64,000 nucleotides of DNA from Dichomitus squalens LYAD-421 SS1 (taxonomy: Eukaryota > Basidiomycota > Agaricomycetes > Polyporales > Polyporaceae): positions 391,289-455,288 of the forward strand of contig NW_006766889.1 in the NCBI RefSeq assembly GCF_000275845.1, read 5' to 3'. The translations under genes were made by a program, and so were the position numbers. The stretch's first letter is position 1. The number at the start of each line of letters is the position of its first letter. Below the pieces are notes generated by a model, which did no database searches, was not told the origin of the DNA, and saw nothing but the letters and a program-made list of their open reading frames with translations. Positions 1-11,987 of this stretch are shown here, one piece after another.

Positions 1-433
1 ATACACGAGAGTCTATAATCTTGCTCGCCAGCAGCATTGTAGCGCACATTCCCAGGCTGTTCTGTGCCAAGGGTGACTGCTGCCTTTGATATTATGAGGA
101 TTACCGCTGTGCTCAAGGCATGACTCGTGAGGAGTCAACACATCCATCCAGGAATTACCAGGCCATACCATGGCAGCCAAGCATCTCGAAGTAATTGAAG
201 TCGCGGCTGTCCCGGGACCTCCCGGTCCTACGAGATACCAACTTTGGTAATTATGACATCATCAATGGAGCTAGCCCGCGAGCTGGCTTGAAAACGAGCT
301 GACGATCAGCTCGTTTCTAGGCGTTTCGGCTTAGCTTAGCTTCTTGCAACAAGCTGGGCGTCTAGTTGACAAGCTGAGCTAGCTGGATAAGCCGGCCCGG
401 CTTGGCGGCAACACTAGCTGACTCCGCCATAGG
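1..433. other. Non-coding left flank with AGCT-rich block
   Basis: No intact gene is seen. A proline-rich PGPPGP string is readable near 209-229 on the plus strand. It resembles the hinge found just after the membrane anchor of microsomal P450s and may belong to the relic that follows. From about 260 to 430 the sequence is crowded with AGCT/GAGCT words and contains a perfect hairpin. The P450 reading resumes abruptly at about 434. The roughly 60-90 residues expected between hinge and resumption are missing, so this block sits where the gene was broken. Confidence 0.4.
292..316. repeat. Perfect 11-bp inverted repeat (hairpin)
   Basis: Arms 292-302 (AAACGAGCTGA) and 306-316 (TCAGCTCGTTT) are exact reverse complements around a 3-base loop (CGA). 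It lies inside the AGCT-rich block at the broken N-terminus of P450 relic A. It could be a terminal or internal palindrome of a small non-autonomous element. No target-site duplication could be assigned. Confidence 0.7.
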
Positions 434-2060
434 GTTGCTTGACAAGCGCTCAGCCGTTTATTCGTCACGGATGGAGTCGTCCATCGTAGCATTGTGAGTG
501 CAGAAAGTCAATCTGACGATCTCGTATATCCTCACTGCTCATGTCAGAACCGGATGGAATTTCACCTTCGGCTTCCTCCCCTACCAATCAACGTTGGCGA
601 GACCACAGGCGGCTGTTCTCCAAGCACTTCCATCCTGATGTCCTCCACCGCTATTGGCCGGCTCAGCGCGCAAGTACTCTACAACTTCTCCAAAGACTCC
701 TTGGCAACCCGGAGAATATGAGTAGACATGTCCGCTAGTAAGCCTACGCCTACTACATGCGTTCGCAATACTTGACAACGGAACGCGACGCTACAGCATG
801 CGTGGTGCTACGATCAATGGAATCACGTATGGGCTACAAGTGGCCGAAAGTAACGACAGGTATATTGGCGCTTTCGAATCAGGAAACAAGAGTCTGGAGC
901 TGCTCATAGCGGTTACATTTGTACTGGACTTCTTGCCAGCACTAGGAAGACTCCCGGCATGGCATCCCGGTGCAGGCTTCCTTCGATACCTAGAGCATGC
1001 TCTCCAAGGAACGTGGCATCTTCGCAACGTACCGTGGTCTGCGGCTCGGGAAGCAGTCGTGAGCTACTTTTCCTCTTTGCCCTGATAGCTCCCCTCTCAA
1101 CTAACCACAACCGATCCCGCCGCAACAGAGCGCAGGAAGAGGGCGCGGGTGTATAGCTCAAGCAATAATAGAGCAATCTAACCGTCCCGGCCATAGCACA
1201 GCAATGCATGAGGAGGAGCAGATGGCACGAGATGTCGCAGGGGCAGTCTACATCGGTATATTGGGCTACCTATACTCTAACTGCACTGAAGTCCCTGACG
1301 CCTGGCTTGTATAGGCGCAATGGATACGGTATGGTCAGGAAGCCTTCAAGTAGCCGTCATGCTCAACCGGTTCATCATCACAGTCGTACAGCGCGATCTG
1401 CAACTTCTTCGTGGCGATGTCACTTTTCCCCGATGTGCAGAGACACTCTCAGGCTGAACTGGATGCCGTCGTCGTGTCTGGCCGTCTTCCCGAACTTACT
1501 GACCGCGACGCCCTTCCGTACACGAATACTATAGTGAAAGAGATCTTGCGATGGAATACCATCGGCCCTCTTGGTATCGCTCATTCCAGCACTTCGGACG
1601 ACGAGTACCGTGGATACTTCATACCCGCGAAGAGTACGGTTATGGTAAACATATGGTACATGCCCCACTCTCCCACATGTGACTGATACCTCTATATGTC
1701 GAGCCGCTGGAATCCTAGGTCTATACTGCACGACCCGAACGTGTTCCCGGAGCCGGAGAAGTTCAATCCGGAACGCTTCTTAAAGGATGGACAGCTCGAC
1801 ACTAGCGCGATCCGAGACCCGGCTGATCTCGTGTTTGGCTTCGGTCGTCGGTTCGTGTTTGATCCTCGTCAACATGCGACTACACAGCCTGCTACCTAAC
1901 CTCCGCGTCTCCAGGATCTGACATGGAAGACATTTTGCTGATACCACTCTTCATGATCATCGCCTCGGTGTTGCGTGCATTCACCATCAGACCTCCCCTC
2001 GACAAGAATGGTCAGTCAATCCGCATTCAACCGCGGGCCACATCCACGCTTGTTTCGTGA
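434..2060 (+). pseudogene. Cytochrome P450 relic A (disrupted)
   Basis: Pieces of a class II microsomal P450 occur in the right order but in different frames. LLDKRSAVYSS is at about 436. WRDHRRLFSKHFHP (helix C region) is at about 590. An exon with FVLDFLPALGRLPAWHPGAGF covers 798-1065, joined by an intron that still has gt/ag ends. The helix K motif KEILRW, with ExxR intact, is at about 1538, and FPEPEKFNPERF is at about 1745. FGFGRR, the start of the heme loop, is at about 1840, and the C-terminal PPLDKNGQ...RATSTLVS ends at TGA 2058-2060. After FGFGRR the expected CPGR is gone: the cysteine codon is out of frame and several bases are g lost or added. Extra sequence separates the heme loop from the C-terminus. 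The membrane anchor and first strands are missing. Related to relic B at 21.6-23.7 kb; the exact CYP family is not assigned. Confidence 0.8.
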
Positions 2061-2843
2061 GTTTAGGCTAGTCTTCGGAGACCTGACAAGTGTTGTATGG
2101 GCATATCGAGGATTGCCGATGCACTATCACTCCGCGTTCTCAGAGCGCAGAGGCTCTGATACACAGCTTGAGCATGGACTCTTCGTAGGGTCTCGTTCAC
2201 CTTCATGATCGTATATGTACCTCCACGTACTGTTGAAGGAGCGGAAGTCATTCAGACTTAGACAACTGGCGCATTGCCACGACAGTGCCCATTCTTTCTC
2301 ATCGCGTCATCGTGCCGGCGTGAACAGCCTGTAGCTAATGGCTTCCTTACCTCGAGTAATTCTCGCTCGTTCCCAAAACATAACACCGAAGGAGTTGTCC
2401 GTGCAGTCAATGCTTATATTTGTCGATCTCATTCCGGCGACTCGTCAGGTTTCGCTGGCATTCTCTTGTAGGCAACTCACTGTGCAGTCATGAGGTACCG
2501 GAGCTCGACGACAAAATAGGCGGGAAATCAGGGAAAACCATGTGCAGAGGAATGAAGACAGGTTCAGATAGTGGACCTGCGGCAATGACCACCGTCGAGC
2601 ATCCAGAGACCTACCACGTCAGGATTGTGGAAGCGATATCGATGACCTGCGAAGTCGGCAAACAGCGCTGGCCTGGGTGGCTGTCGGAAGACTGGGATTG
2701 TATTGTGTTTGTCTCAAACGCTATGGTACACTAGTCATGTAACCTGACTGGGCAATCCAAATGACTGAATAGTATGGTGGGCACGCGCAAGGGTTTACCC
2801 GTGAATGCTTGCGTGATTCCTGATTGTCCTAATGTCCATTCCA
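2061..2843. other. Intergenic, no gene seen
   Basis: This is the downstream flank of the P450 relic and the 3' side of the BBC1-type gene. Short open frames occur on both strands, but none shows a recognisable domain or a consistent splice structure. Confidence 0.5.
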
Positions 2844-5800
2844 TTACGCTTCCAGTACTCTGTAGATCTGAGTAGAAAATGTCGTCAGAAAGGGATTAGT
2901 AGAGATCCCATGGCACGCTGCTCGTACCTTAACGGCCCCGCTCTTCAAATCTTCAAGACGATAACTGACAGATTCAACGCTCTATTGGCTGCGATCAGCA
3001 ACGCCCCAAAACATCAACACCGAACGTCCTGTAACATACCTGCTGCCCAACGTGCTGATTTGCCTGATAAACCTTGACCTTGGACTTCTTCGGCTCAAAG
3101 TCGCCAATCACGCCAACAAGAGGCTGGTCGATGCCCACGCTCTGGTGGTAGCTCTGCAGGCCCTTATGTCCCTTGAACTTGGCATCGGTCACGACGATGA
3201 TGTCTCCAGGCATAATGTCGCTAACACGCCTCTGCACCGCGGCTGCCGACTGACTATAGACGAGGTAACCAAACGAGTCGAGCGCGCCCGTCGGTTGCAC
3301 GGCGTTGGGCACCTGGCCAATAACAGCATTGACGAAACCAAGGTACGAACCGTCCCCAATGACGGTTTTCTTCGACTTCTCGAAGAATGCTGCAGCGATC
3401 TCGTGCACTTGCACGCCGACGCGGCCCCACTGCGCCTGCAGTTCCTCAGGTGTCAAGTGTTGCTCAGGGGGAGGTGGACGGCTAGGAGCGGCTGGCTGAG
3501 GTCGCTCGATCTGTGCGGAGGCTGCAGGCGCAGGTGCAGGAGGGTAGGTCGTCGAGTCCTCAGACCATTGTCCTGAGAGAGACAAGTCGGTCTCGCCGCC
3601 AAAGTCGATGTTCGGCATGGAAGGTGCCTCCCATTGCGGATCTGCCTGCTCAGGGGCAGCAGAAGGGGCATGCGGAGGTGCACGACCCGGTGCACGACCA
3701 GCACGTGGTGGCGGTGGCGGAGGTGCTTCATCGCTCTGGGGTTGGTCGACAACAACGAAGTCTCCCTGTGTCTCAGTAGTCGGGGGCGCTTGTGGCACGT
3801 GTGGCGGCGGAGGGTATGTGAACGCGGAAGGGGCCGGTGGGCGAGTTCTAGGAACTGGAGGTGCTGAGGCGAAGGAAGGAGTTGGCAGAGGACGTGACTG
3901 GGGAACAGGCGGCGGTCCGGAAGATACGCGTCGTGCATTGCGGTTAGGAACAGGTGGCGGCGCTTCTTCCTCAGCGTCCTCGTGCGTGACTTCCTCGAGT
4001 TCGCTCTCCTCATGCTCGATGTGGTCGCTGTCGGAGACATGCTGGTAGTCCGACTCCGACCCATGGTCTTCTTCAGCTAGAGGAGGGGGTGGAGGTGGAG
4101 GTACGGGCGCAGAGCGCTTAGGAGGTGGAGACTTCACGCTCTCCTCGTCCTCCTCATCGCGCTGCACGCGAGGCGGCGGTTTAGGCGGGGCAGCGCCAGG
4201 CAACATTCCGAAGCGCATACCTCCCTGCATTGCAATACGTGCAGCGATACGCTGCTTACGGGCAAACTCGTCCTCTTCCTCTTCCTCTTCCTGTGGTACC
4301 TCCTCAGACTCCTCAGCCTTCTCTTCGGCTTCTGCGCGCTCGTCCTCCGGCTCAGATGGCGGCGGGCGACGAACTGAAGGCATGGGAGGAGGGGCGCCGA
4401 AGCGAAGACCGCCCAGTTTCGCCATACGCTCTGCGATAGTGCGGCGGCGGGCCTGTTCATCATCCTCTTCGTCGTCTACAGTCTTTCCCTCCTGCGGCTC
4501 TGCAGGGGGAGAAGCGACAGCAGCGCGAGGGGAGGTGATGGGCGGGGCCGGCGGGGATGCAGCTCGCTCGGGCGCAGGCGGCGGCGAGACGACCCTCTGC
4601 AGGGGAGGCGGAGGTGGTGAAACAACTCGTTGCGGGGGAGGCGGAACCGAGCTAACTGGGGGCGGAGAGACCACTCTCGCAGGAGGTGGTGGAAGGGACG
4701 CGAGAGGCAAGGAGGTAGCCTGAGGAGACGTCGCAGGGAGTGATGAGCCTGCAGATCTCTGAGGGCTGTAAAAGCCAGGGTCAATTGGGTCTGCAAGAAC
4801 AATTTGTTCAGCTCTGGCATTCCGAGATCACACCGTACGAAGCAAACGCTTACCGCCATCAGCCTCATCGAGCACCTCACGTTCAGCGGGGAGGTCGTGC
4901 CTCAGCGGAGGAGGTGCGGGAACGCTCCTAGTCGAAGCCGGTAAAGATGTCACAATATGAGACACTGGGCGGGCAGAACGAGGTGGAGGTGGAGGAGGCG
5001 CGGGCACTGCGTCTTCCTCCGCCTCTCCTGGCTTACCCGCCTCCTCGTCAGCCTCTACTGCGGGAGGTACACGATGGGGTGGAGGCGGAGGAGGAACATT
5101 AGCTGAATTGCCGCGAGAGGGGAATCCGGGCGGGGGCGGCGGGACCGGTTCCTCCTCTTCCTCCTCTTCCTCCTCATAGTTCTCACTAGGGGCAGAAGGT
5201 GGGGGCGGAGGTACGGCTATAGGACGGGGAGGCGGAGGTGGGGCGGGCTCATTTTCGACGTATTGCTCGTATTCTTCTTCTCGTTCGTCATGCTCGTATA
5301 CAGGCTCCTCTTCATGTTCGCCTCCAACTTCTCGTGCATGCGCAGCATAAGCCTCGTCTTCGTCGACATAGCGGATTTCTCGTTCCTCTTCGACTTCTTC
5401 GTCGACCGCAGGAGGCGGAGGCGGAGGCGGAGGCGGAACAGAGACGCGACGAGGCGGGGGAGGCGCAAAGTCTCTCCTCGGTGGTGGGGGAGGCGTGCCT
5501 TCTTCCTCAGCCTCCTCAGGCTCACTCTGAGGGATAGTCGGAGGGGGTCTCGTCGCGCGGGGTGGCGGCGGTGGAGCAACGGGCTCTTCGGGCTCATCTA
5601 CAACGTTCTCAGGCTCCTCCGTGCCTTCATGTGCTACCGCGGCCTCTTCATCGTGCCCAATCTCATCGTGCAATCCTTCCGTGTATGTCTCGTGCTCATC
5701 GCCACGTGGCGCCGCTTCTTCCTCCTCATAAGCTTCCTCGATAGGTTCTTCGTGTAGTTCATGTGCAGAAGCGGGTGCGAGCGCGCTGGGTTCGGACTCT

Positions 5801-7792
5801 TCACCAACTAAAAGCACAGCTTGATCAATACCTACTCATACAACCAAAACACGATCCTCGAAGCACGGGAAACTATTCACCATCCAAAGACGACTTCCTT
5901 GCTCCACCGCTCTCCACCGAGCCAATGCTTGCTTTCCGTTCCGGCAGCGACGGCTTCGGCGAGGTCGCTTCCTGCTGACTGTCGCGACGAACAGGCGGAG
6001 GCGGGGACGCCGGGGAACGCACCGAATCGATACTTTCTCTGCGGACAGGGGGAGGGGGAGGCATGCCGCCCGCGAAGGGATTGAAGCCCCCAGACTTGGC
6101 TATGCGTTCGGCGATACGCTTGCGACGCGCTGCTTCCTCTTCCTCTTCCTCCTCTTCCTCGGGCTCTCCAGCAGGCGCCTCAATTTCTGGAGCGGGCGCC
6201 TGTTCGAGCTCGCGATCGTCCTCATGCTCGCGCTGCGGCTCGGCTTCAGCTTCAGCTTCGTGCGCCTCTGCCTCCTCCGGCTCGGGCTCATCAGTGACGG
6301 GGACATCGTGCTGGGGCTCCTCCGTGACAGGCTCGTGCGCATGGTCTCTCACAGCGAGCTCCTCTTCCTCGATGACGGGAGCCGACGTCTCAGTGGAATG
6401 CTCTTCCGGGTGAGATTCCACCGCAGGCTCCTGGGGCACGACAGGCTCTTCAGCAACCTCCTCCTTTGCTGGCTCGGCCACTTCTGGGACGACCGTCTTG
6501 ACTAAGTCCCCGATCTGGCCCTCGGTGACCTCGGGCTGACGGTCACCGCGCTCCTCAGGCAGAGCAACAGCCTCGTCCTTTTCATCAGAGGGAGCTTCAT
6601 GCTTATGAATAGATATGGCGGGACTCTCTTGAATTTCCTGATCGAGCAAAGGTGGTGCAGGCGAGGGTGACTTGGGAGGACGCTTGCGCGGAGGGGCTGC
6701 CCTCTTCGGGGCTTGGGGAACTGGCATGTGTGGAGAGCGCACGGGGGTCGGGTCGGGAGAAAGGAGAGAAGATGCGCCTGAATCCTTGCGCACGGGAAAA
6801 TATTCTGTAGGAGAATATCAATATGTGTACTGCTGTGTCCAATGCATGAATACGCACCGCCAGAACTCTCGGCCTTGCTCTCCGCAACAGAAAGGGGCAG
6901 CTCGATAGCAGCAGCTTGTTCCACAGAAGGACCTGCGACGAGAACACATCGTCAAGCTCGTGTGTTTCGACCCGATCAACCCAGTCTACGACTCACCCTC
7001 GGGCACATCCTCTGCGGAGGGAGAGACGACCGCCAGCTTCTCCTCCTTGGGCACCTCTTCAGCCGGCTTCTCCTCCTCCTTCGGCTTCTCCTCACTCTTG
7101 GAGAGCTTCTTAGGCGGGATATCCGGCTTCTTCGCAAAGATGGGCGGGCCCATCCCGACCCTCGCGCCTCCCAACCTCGCCATCCTCGCAGCGAGCGCTG
7201 CTCGTCTCTGCCTCTCTTCCTCCTCCGGATCGGGCTCGCCCTCCTCCCTGCCCTCTCCGTCTCCCCCTTCTTCTACCTTCTCGCCCTCCGTCGGGGGCGA
7301 TCGCACGCGCTCCACGCCTTCGTCTTCTCCTGCGGTCGCTGGGGGACTAGTAGCGGCAGCAGCAGGCCTCTCCTCCGCTTCATCCCCGCCAATCGGCTCC
7401 ACCCGCTGCACGACCGGTGGCGGCTTCCACTTGGGCTTCTCGCCCGAAGGCCGAGGGGGAGGGGGAGCACCGCCAAACGCCGTGGAGCCCTGTAGCGCGG
7501 CCATGCGCTCCTTCAACGACAGTTTCCCGATGCTCTCCTTTGCGTCCGCAGCGGACATCCCCGCATGCCTATTGCCGTTGCCGCCAGCGTCATCGCCAGC
7601 GTTAGCGTGGGTAGATGAGGAGGATGGGGACTTGGGCGATGTCGGAGAGGCAGGTTTGGGCTGCCAGGTGACGTGCGCGGGCTTCGGGCGGGGTGGGGGA
7701 GGGGCGGGGGCGGGGGCGGACGCGCCCTTGTTCTCGAAGGCGGCAATGCGGTCGCGCAGCGAGCCGACTTTACGGGGTGGGGGGTCCGACAT
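2844..7792 (-). CDS. BBC1/MTI1-type proline-rich actin cortical patch protein
   Basis: Exons on the minus strand: 7792-6997, 6932-6858, 6804-5881, 5807-4854, 4790-3040, 2981-2928, 2867-2844. The phases agree and give 1525 residues from ATG 7792 to TAA. The N-terminus (MSDPPPRKVGSLRDRIAAFE) and KLSLKERMAALQG near residue 100 are typical of basidiomycete members. The centre is acidic and alternates with long polyproline runs, likely SH3 or profilin ligands. A short motif of the form R-x-I-A-x-R-(M/I)-A-x-x-G-G recurs four times. Residues about 1360-1525 form the conserved C-terminal Bbc1/AIM3 domain (cysteine-protease fold, presumed inactive), with GYLVYSQS, MPGDIIVV and FKGHKGLQSYH. In yeast Bbc1 binds type I myosin and Las17/WASP and restrains Arp2/3 actin assembly at endocytic patches; the same role is inferred here. 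I see no N-terminal SH3 domain, which ascomycete members have. Confidence 0.85.
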
Positions 7793-8340
7793 GCCGCTAT
7801 ACTGATCTCTAGTACCTCAATCTCACTGTCAAGCAAGCTTTAGAGTGACAATGGGGGAGTGAGAGAAGCTTGACGACGACAGAGAGAGATGATGTTGCGG
7901 GCTGAGGTCACTGGCGGCTACGGGCGCGTAGCCATTCCAGGCCTGTCCCGGCGTTGTAGCGCCTCGGCGGTCACCGGCCGGCCTCGGTATGGTTATCGTC
8001 GTCGCTGTGCCGCTCATCCAGCGAGCAGGGTTACGCCCTCAGAGTGCACCTGCAGGAGTGAGTGCTGCTAGAGGCATAGGGGATTGAGGTGAAGGACGTC
8101 ATGGTTCTTCACGAAACACATCAGGACTTGGATCTACGTGAGAAGACGCCAAACGTTGCCGCCGAGAGGAATTTCAGCTCTTCTTCGGAGCGAGACAGAA
8201 CTTAGAAATATAATCATATACTATGCGTGTCGGTGTTACAGTCGTGTGTATCTGGTGGAGGCCTAGCACTAAGCACCAACAGATCAAGTCATAAAAATAC
8301 CGTATGATTGCCCCTGACCCTAAATTACGCATCCAGGAGA
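7793..8340. other. Intergenic, BBC1 promoter side
   Basis: About 550 bases between two tandem minus-strand genes. It should hold the promoter of the BBC1-type gene and the 3' end of the F-box gene. No coding signal or clear core-promoter element was recognised. Confidence 0.5.
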
Positions 8341-9833
8341 TCACACAGGCCCCGCTTCTTGAGCATCTTCAGTTTTCCATAACCAAAAGGGACCTAACAA
8401 GTTACGCTGCTTATGAGACAGAGTGCTAGAGCGACCACTCGAGAAATGACGTACCGACCGGGTCGTGTCTGTCGTGCAACACAGTCGTCCATGACCCCAG
8501 CACCCCGAACTTAGAACGCACATTCCCAACTTGGACGCCCTCGGAGCTGTGACAATGTTATCAGGTAGGCGAGGTAGGCGAAAGCTCTAAACCATGTACA
8601 CATTTGTTCACACACCTCCATATAGAGTTTCCTTGCTCGCCGGAGGTAAAATGCCATCGAATTTGGTCGTCCGGGGTCACCTTCACGTAGCCAACGATAA
8701 CAGCGGTCCCTTCTATGGACCCACCGAAATTGATACGAGGCCGGCCGGGGTGCTCAGGATCTTCATCGGTCCCAAGCACGCGCAAGTCCACGCAGATTGA
8801 GCGGAAAACCTCTATGAACTCGGGATCATCGAAAATCTCGGTATGTAGCGGATCACTATCAGACGTCTACATGGGATACCGAGTCAGCTTGGAGCAAATG
8901 CATATACCGATGACTCACATTGAACCCATTGTATACTGCCCACGAACATGAGCCATGTCTTACTTCGCAGAACACGCACGATGACTCACTCAGCAGCTCT
9001 CGATGGTCGCAGAAACAGAACGAGCATTGCCACTTGCCCGTGACGCCCGCCCAATCCCTCTCCTTGTCCAAGTCCATTCCCTCTGAGATGACGCTCTGCG
9101 TCCACGGCATGCTCATCGGAAACAGGTTGAACTCCGCGGACTCGGTCTCCTCCGTCGCGGGCACAATGTGCATCGACATCACATGGTGGATCGCCCGGAC
9201 ATGGTACCAGTTGACGCGCCCGCTCCCGTCCATCATGAACGGCCCAAAGTCGTTGTCGTACTTGTAGTTCCGCATCGCGTACACAAACGCGCGGCTCTCC
9301 GTACGTTTCACGGCCTGGAAGTCGCTGCGACTCAAGCCGTAGTACGTGTGCAGCCGCTCGCGCAGCTGGCGTTCGTCCGGGGACTGCTCCCAGTCCGGCT
9401 GCTCGAGGAATTGGCTCGAGCGGAGCATGGCGGCGACCCAGACGTGGTTGAGGGAGAGCTCGATGACGTCCGTGTGGGTGACGGGCACACAGTTGCAGAC
9501 CATGTCGATCAGTGTCTGGAGGACGGTGCAGCGCTCTTCGGGACGGCAGGCGGAGATGTTGGTAAGAATGGTGCGCGCGCGGATAATGCGCTGCAGCGTG
9601 GTCTTCCAGGCAATGGGCTGGAGAGGGCGCCCCAGCGAGGTGTGGCATCGCCGGAGGTCATCAAAAGGCTGCTGCAGGTAGAGTTCGCGCCACAAATGCT
9701 GATCATCCTCCGAGGGGTAGATGAGGTGGTAGTAGGCAGACCGGGTCTGAGAGAGCGTGGCAACATCGATGGGGTCTAGCAGTACAATAATCTGCTCGAA
9801 CACCTCGAGTGGCAGGTTGTCGATGCCTGCCAT
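8341..9833 (-). CDS. F-box domain protein
   Basis: Exons on the minus strand: 9833-8990, 8935-8919, 8866-8616, 8546-8455, 8393-8341; 418 residues. The start is ATG 9833 (MAGIDNLPLEVFEQII). Residues about 4-50 fit an F-box, with LPLEVFEQIIVLLDP followed by LSQTRSAYYHLI and HLWRELY. It would recruit substrates to an SCF (Skp1-cullin-F-box) ubiquitin ligase. The C-terminal half is a substrate domain typical of basidiomycete F-box proteins (RINFGGSIEGT, VIVGYVKVTPDDQIRWHF) with no named fold. Exon 2 is only 17 nt, and skipping it would break the frame. The gene is divergent from TAF6. The substrate is unknown. Confidence 0.85.
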
Positions 9834-10313
9834 GTTCGACAAGATCAGAGGTCAAACTCTATAGCAGCCCGAGATTACAGACTCCTCGAGAGTTGGAGGG
9901 TTCTTTCGGGATTGAATTAATGCGCTGGCCGTTTATATAAGGGGAGACGTACTCACCGTTGAAGCCACCCTCTCAAAGCGCTGTCCCACACGACGACAAG
10001 AATATGGTGGCGGTCAGAGAGCGTAGCCTGAGGGTGTGGGACGCACACCTCGGGAGCCGGGAAGCGATGTGGCGGACCTCGATGACGAGAGCGCATCGGC
10101 GGCCCGGCGATCTCTCCTCTAGATCTAATAGGCGCCTGTGGTATCGTGGCGTCTAGCCGCGTCTTCGATGCCAAGCTGCTTTCGGCTGTGGCTTGAACAG
10201 ACTCTCAACCATTCTCTGCTCTTGGACAGACCTCTCCCACATCCGGCCGCCCACCTGCTGCCGCTAACAAGAAAATTACTGGGGCACGTAGGCTGTTCAA
10301 CCATCTCTGAGTC
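9834..10313. promoter_or_regulatory. Divergent promoter, F-box gene / TAF6
   Basis: 480 bases separate the two start codons. TATATAA at 9934-9940 reads as a TATA-like box on either strand. It lies about 100 bases upstream of the F-box ATG. Its use is inferred from position only. Confidence 0.4.
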
Positions 10314-11987
10314 ATGAACAAACAAGCACCGAAGGCGCGACCTGCACCAGCCAAAGTACCCGGCATATACAAAGTCGACTCAGTCCGCGTACGTGAAAAG
10401 TTCCCTAGATATCATTTACATGCTAATCAGTGCGTGCCCAGGATGTAGCGGAGTCACTGAATTTACCAAACCTACCAGATGCTGTGGCCTCCGCGCTTGC
10501 GAGCGACGTCGAGTATCGAATACAACAGGTAGTCGAGGTGCGTGTGCAGTAGCCCTCCTCCGCGACGCGTCATTAAGCCAACCACAGGAAGCCGCGCGAT
10601 TTATGCGACACGCGAAGCGCACCACCCTCACGACAGCCGACATTGATCAAGCTCTACGCGTCCTAAACATCGAGCCTCTCTACGGCCACTTCCCGCACAA
10701 CCCTCCAGCGTTCCGCCGGGCCCTCCCTTTTCCCCAAATGCAGACCGCGGGCTCGGTGTACTTTGTCGAAGACGAAGAGATCGAGTTTGACCGCGTCATA
10801 CGCGAAGAGAAGATCTCCATGCCCAAAGGCGTCAGCTGGACAGCGCACTGGCTCGCAGTGGAGGGCGTCCAGCCCCTCATCCCTGAGAACCCGCCTGCCG
10901 CCCCTAGAGAGATTGACCCTGACAGCGCAGCAGCGAAGACCGGTACAGCGAATGGTGTCTCCGGGTCAGTGTTTCCTCTCACACCACCATCCTCCGACCG
11001 CCCCTCGCCAATCCAGTCGAGCAAGCAGACACAGCAACAAAATATCCTCGTCAAGCAGACACTTTCGCGAGAGTTGCAGTTGTACTACACGCGTCTCACC
11101 TCGTCGCTGCTTCCCCCCACCTCCGATCCTGCAAAGCGAACTGCCGCACTTGCAAGTCTGCGGCACGACGCGGGTTTGTCGCCACTCTTGTCGTATCTCG
11201 TGCATTGGGTCGGAGAGGGTGTGGTCAATACACTTAGGGGTGGCTCGCAGACGGAAACGGATGGGAAGTTGTTGGAGGTCTACCTGGACGTCATCGCCGC
11301 GCTTCTAGACAACCAGACACTTGGTGTGGAACCATATGTGGGTCATCGCCTCGTCTGGTATCTCGTATTCACCACTCATGCGACACATTGTTCCCTAGCT
11401 CCATCAAATACTGCCCTCCGTTTTCTCCATCCTGCTATACTCTTCCCTACCACCATCCAACGCCATCCACCTCCGCACCACAGCAGCCCAGATCCTTGCT
11501 CACCTCCTCACTCACTATTCCATGACATACCCCGGCCTCCCGACCAAAATTGTGAAGACATTGATAGTAGGCCTCATTGATAACAAGAAATCGCGAGCGA
11601 CGCACGAGGGCGCTATCCGCGGGCTAATGGCCATCGGGAAGGAGGCCCTACGGCAAGGGCTCGTGAACCGCAGTGGCGCCAGAACTGTGGGCGAGAAGTG
11701 TATGCCCGGCGAGTCGAGTCAGCTCGTCGAGCTCGTCATGGTGAGCAACGTCTTGCATCGGCCTTGCAACTATGTTCTCAGACTGCACACCACTCAATCC
11801 GTAGGACGGGTTGAAGTTGATCCACCCACCGTCTGCCCATCCCGTCCCCCTCGACCCGAATTCGAGCGCGGACAGCGAGCTCATTGAGAAGCTCCACGCG
11901 ACACTAGGCGACTTCTTCGCGGAGCGCGTCGTGTCCGATGCCGAGTGGGCGCGGGGCATTCTTTCGGACGAGGCTTCCGTTCTGTAG
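10314..11987 (+). CDS. TFIID/SAGA-type subunit TAF6
   Basis: Exons: 10314-10388, 10442-10537, 10588-11337, 11399-11740, 11805-11987; 481 residues. The N-terminal histone fold runs from about residue 20 to 85: VDSVRDVAESLNL, then ASDVEYRIQQVVEEAARFMRH split by an intron, then LTTADIDQALRVLNIEPLYG. It pairs with TAF9. The conserved linker VSWTAHWLAVEGVQP follows, then a Ser/Pro/Gln-rich spacer, then the C-terminal HEAT-repeat domain with LQLYYTRLT, LLDNQTLGVEPY, LHQILPSV and HLRTTAAQILAHL. Length and domain order match fungal TAF6. It is a core component of TFIID and in fungi also of SAGA, acting at promoters in the nucleus. All intron phases agree. Confidence 0.93.

Noticed and set aside
3052..7805. 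Long plus-strand frames opposite the BBC1-type gene
   Set aside because: They are antisense shadows of Pro/Glu-rich codon repeats; the minus-strand model has conserved domains and consistent introns.
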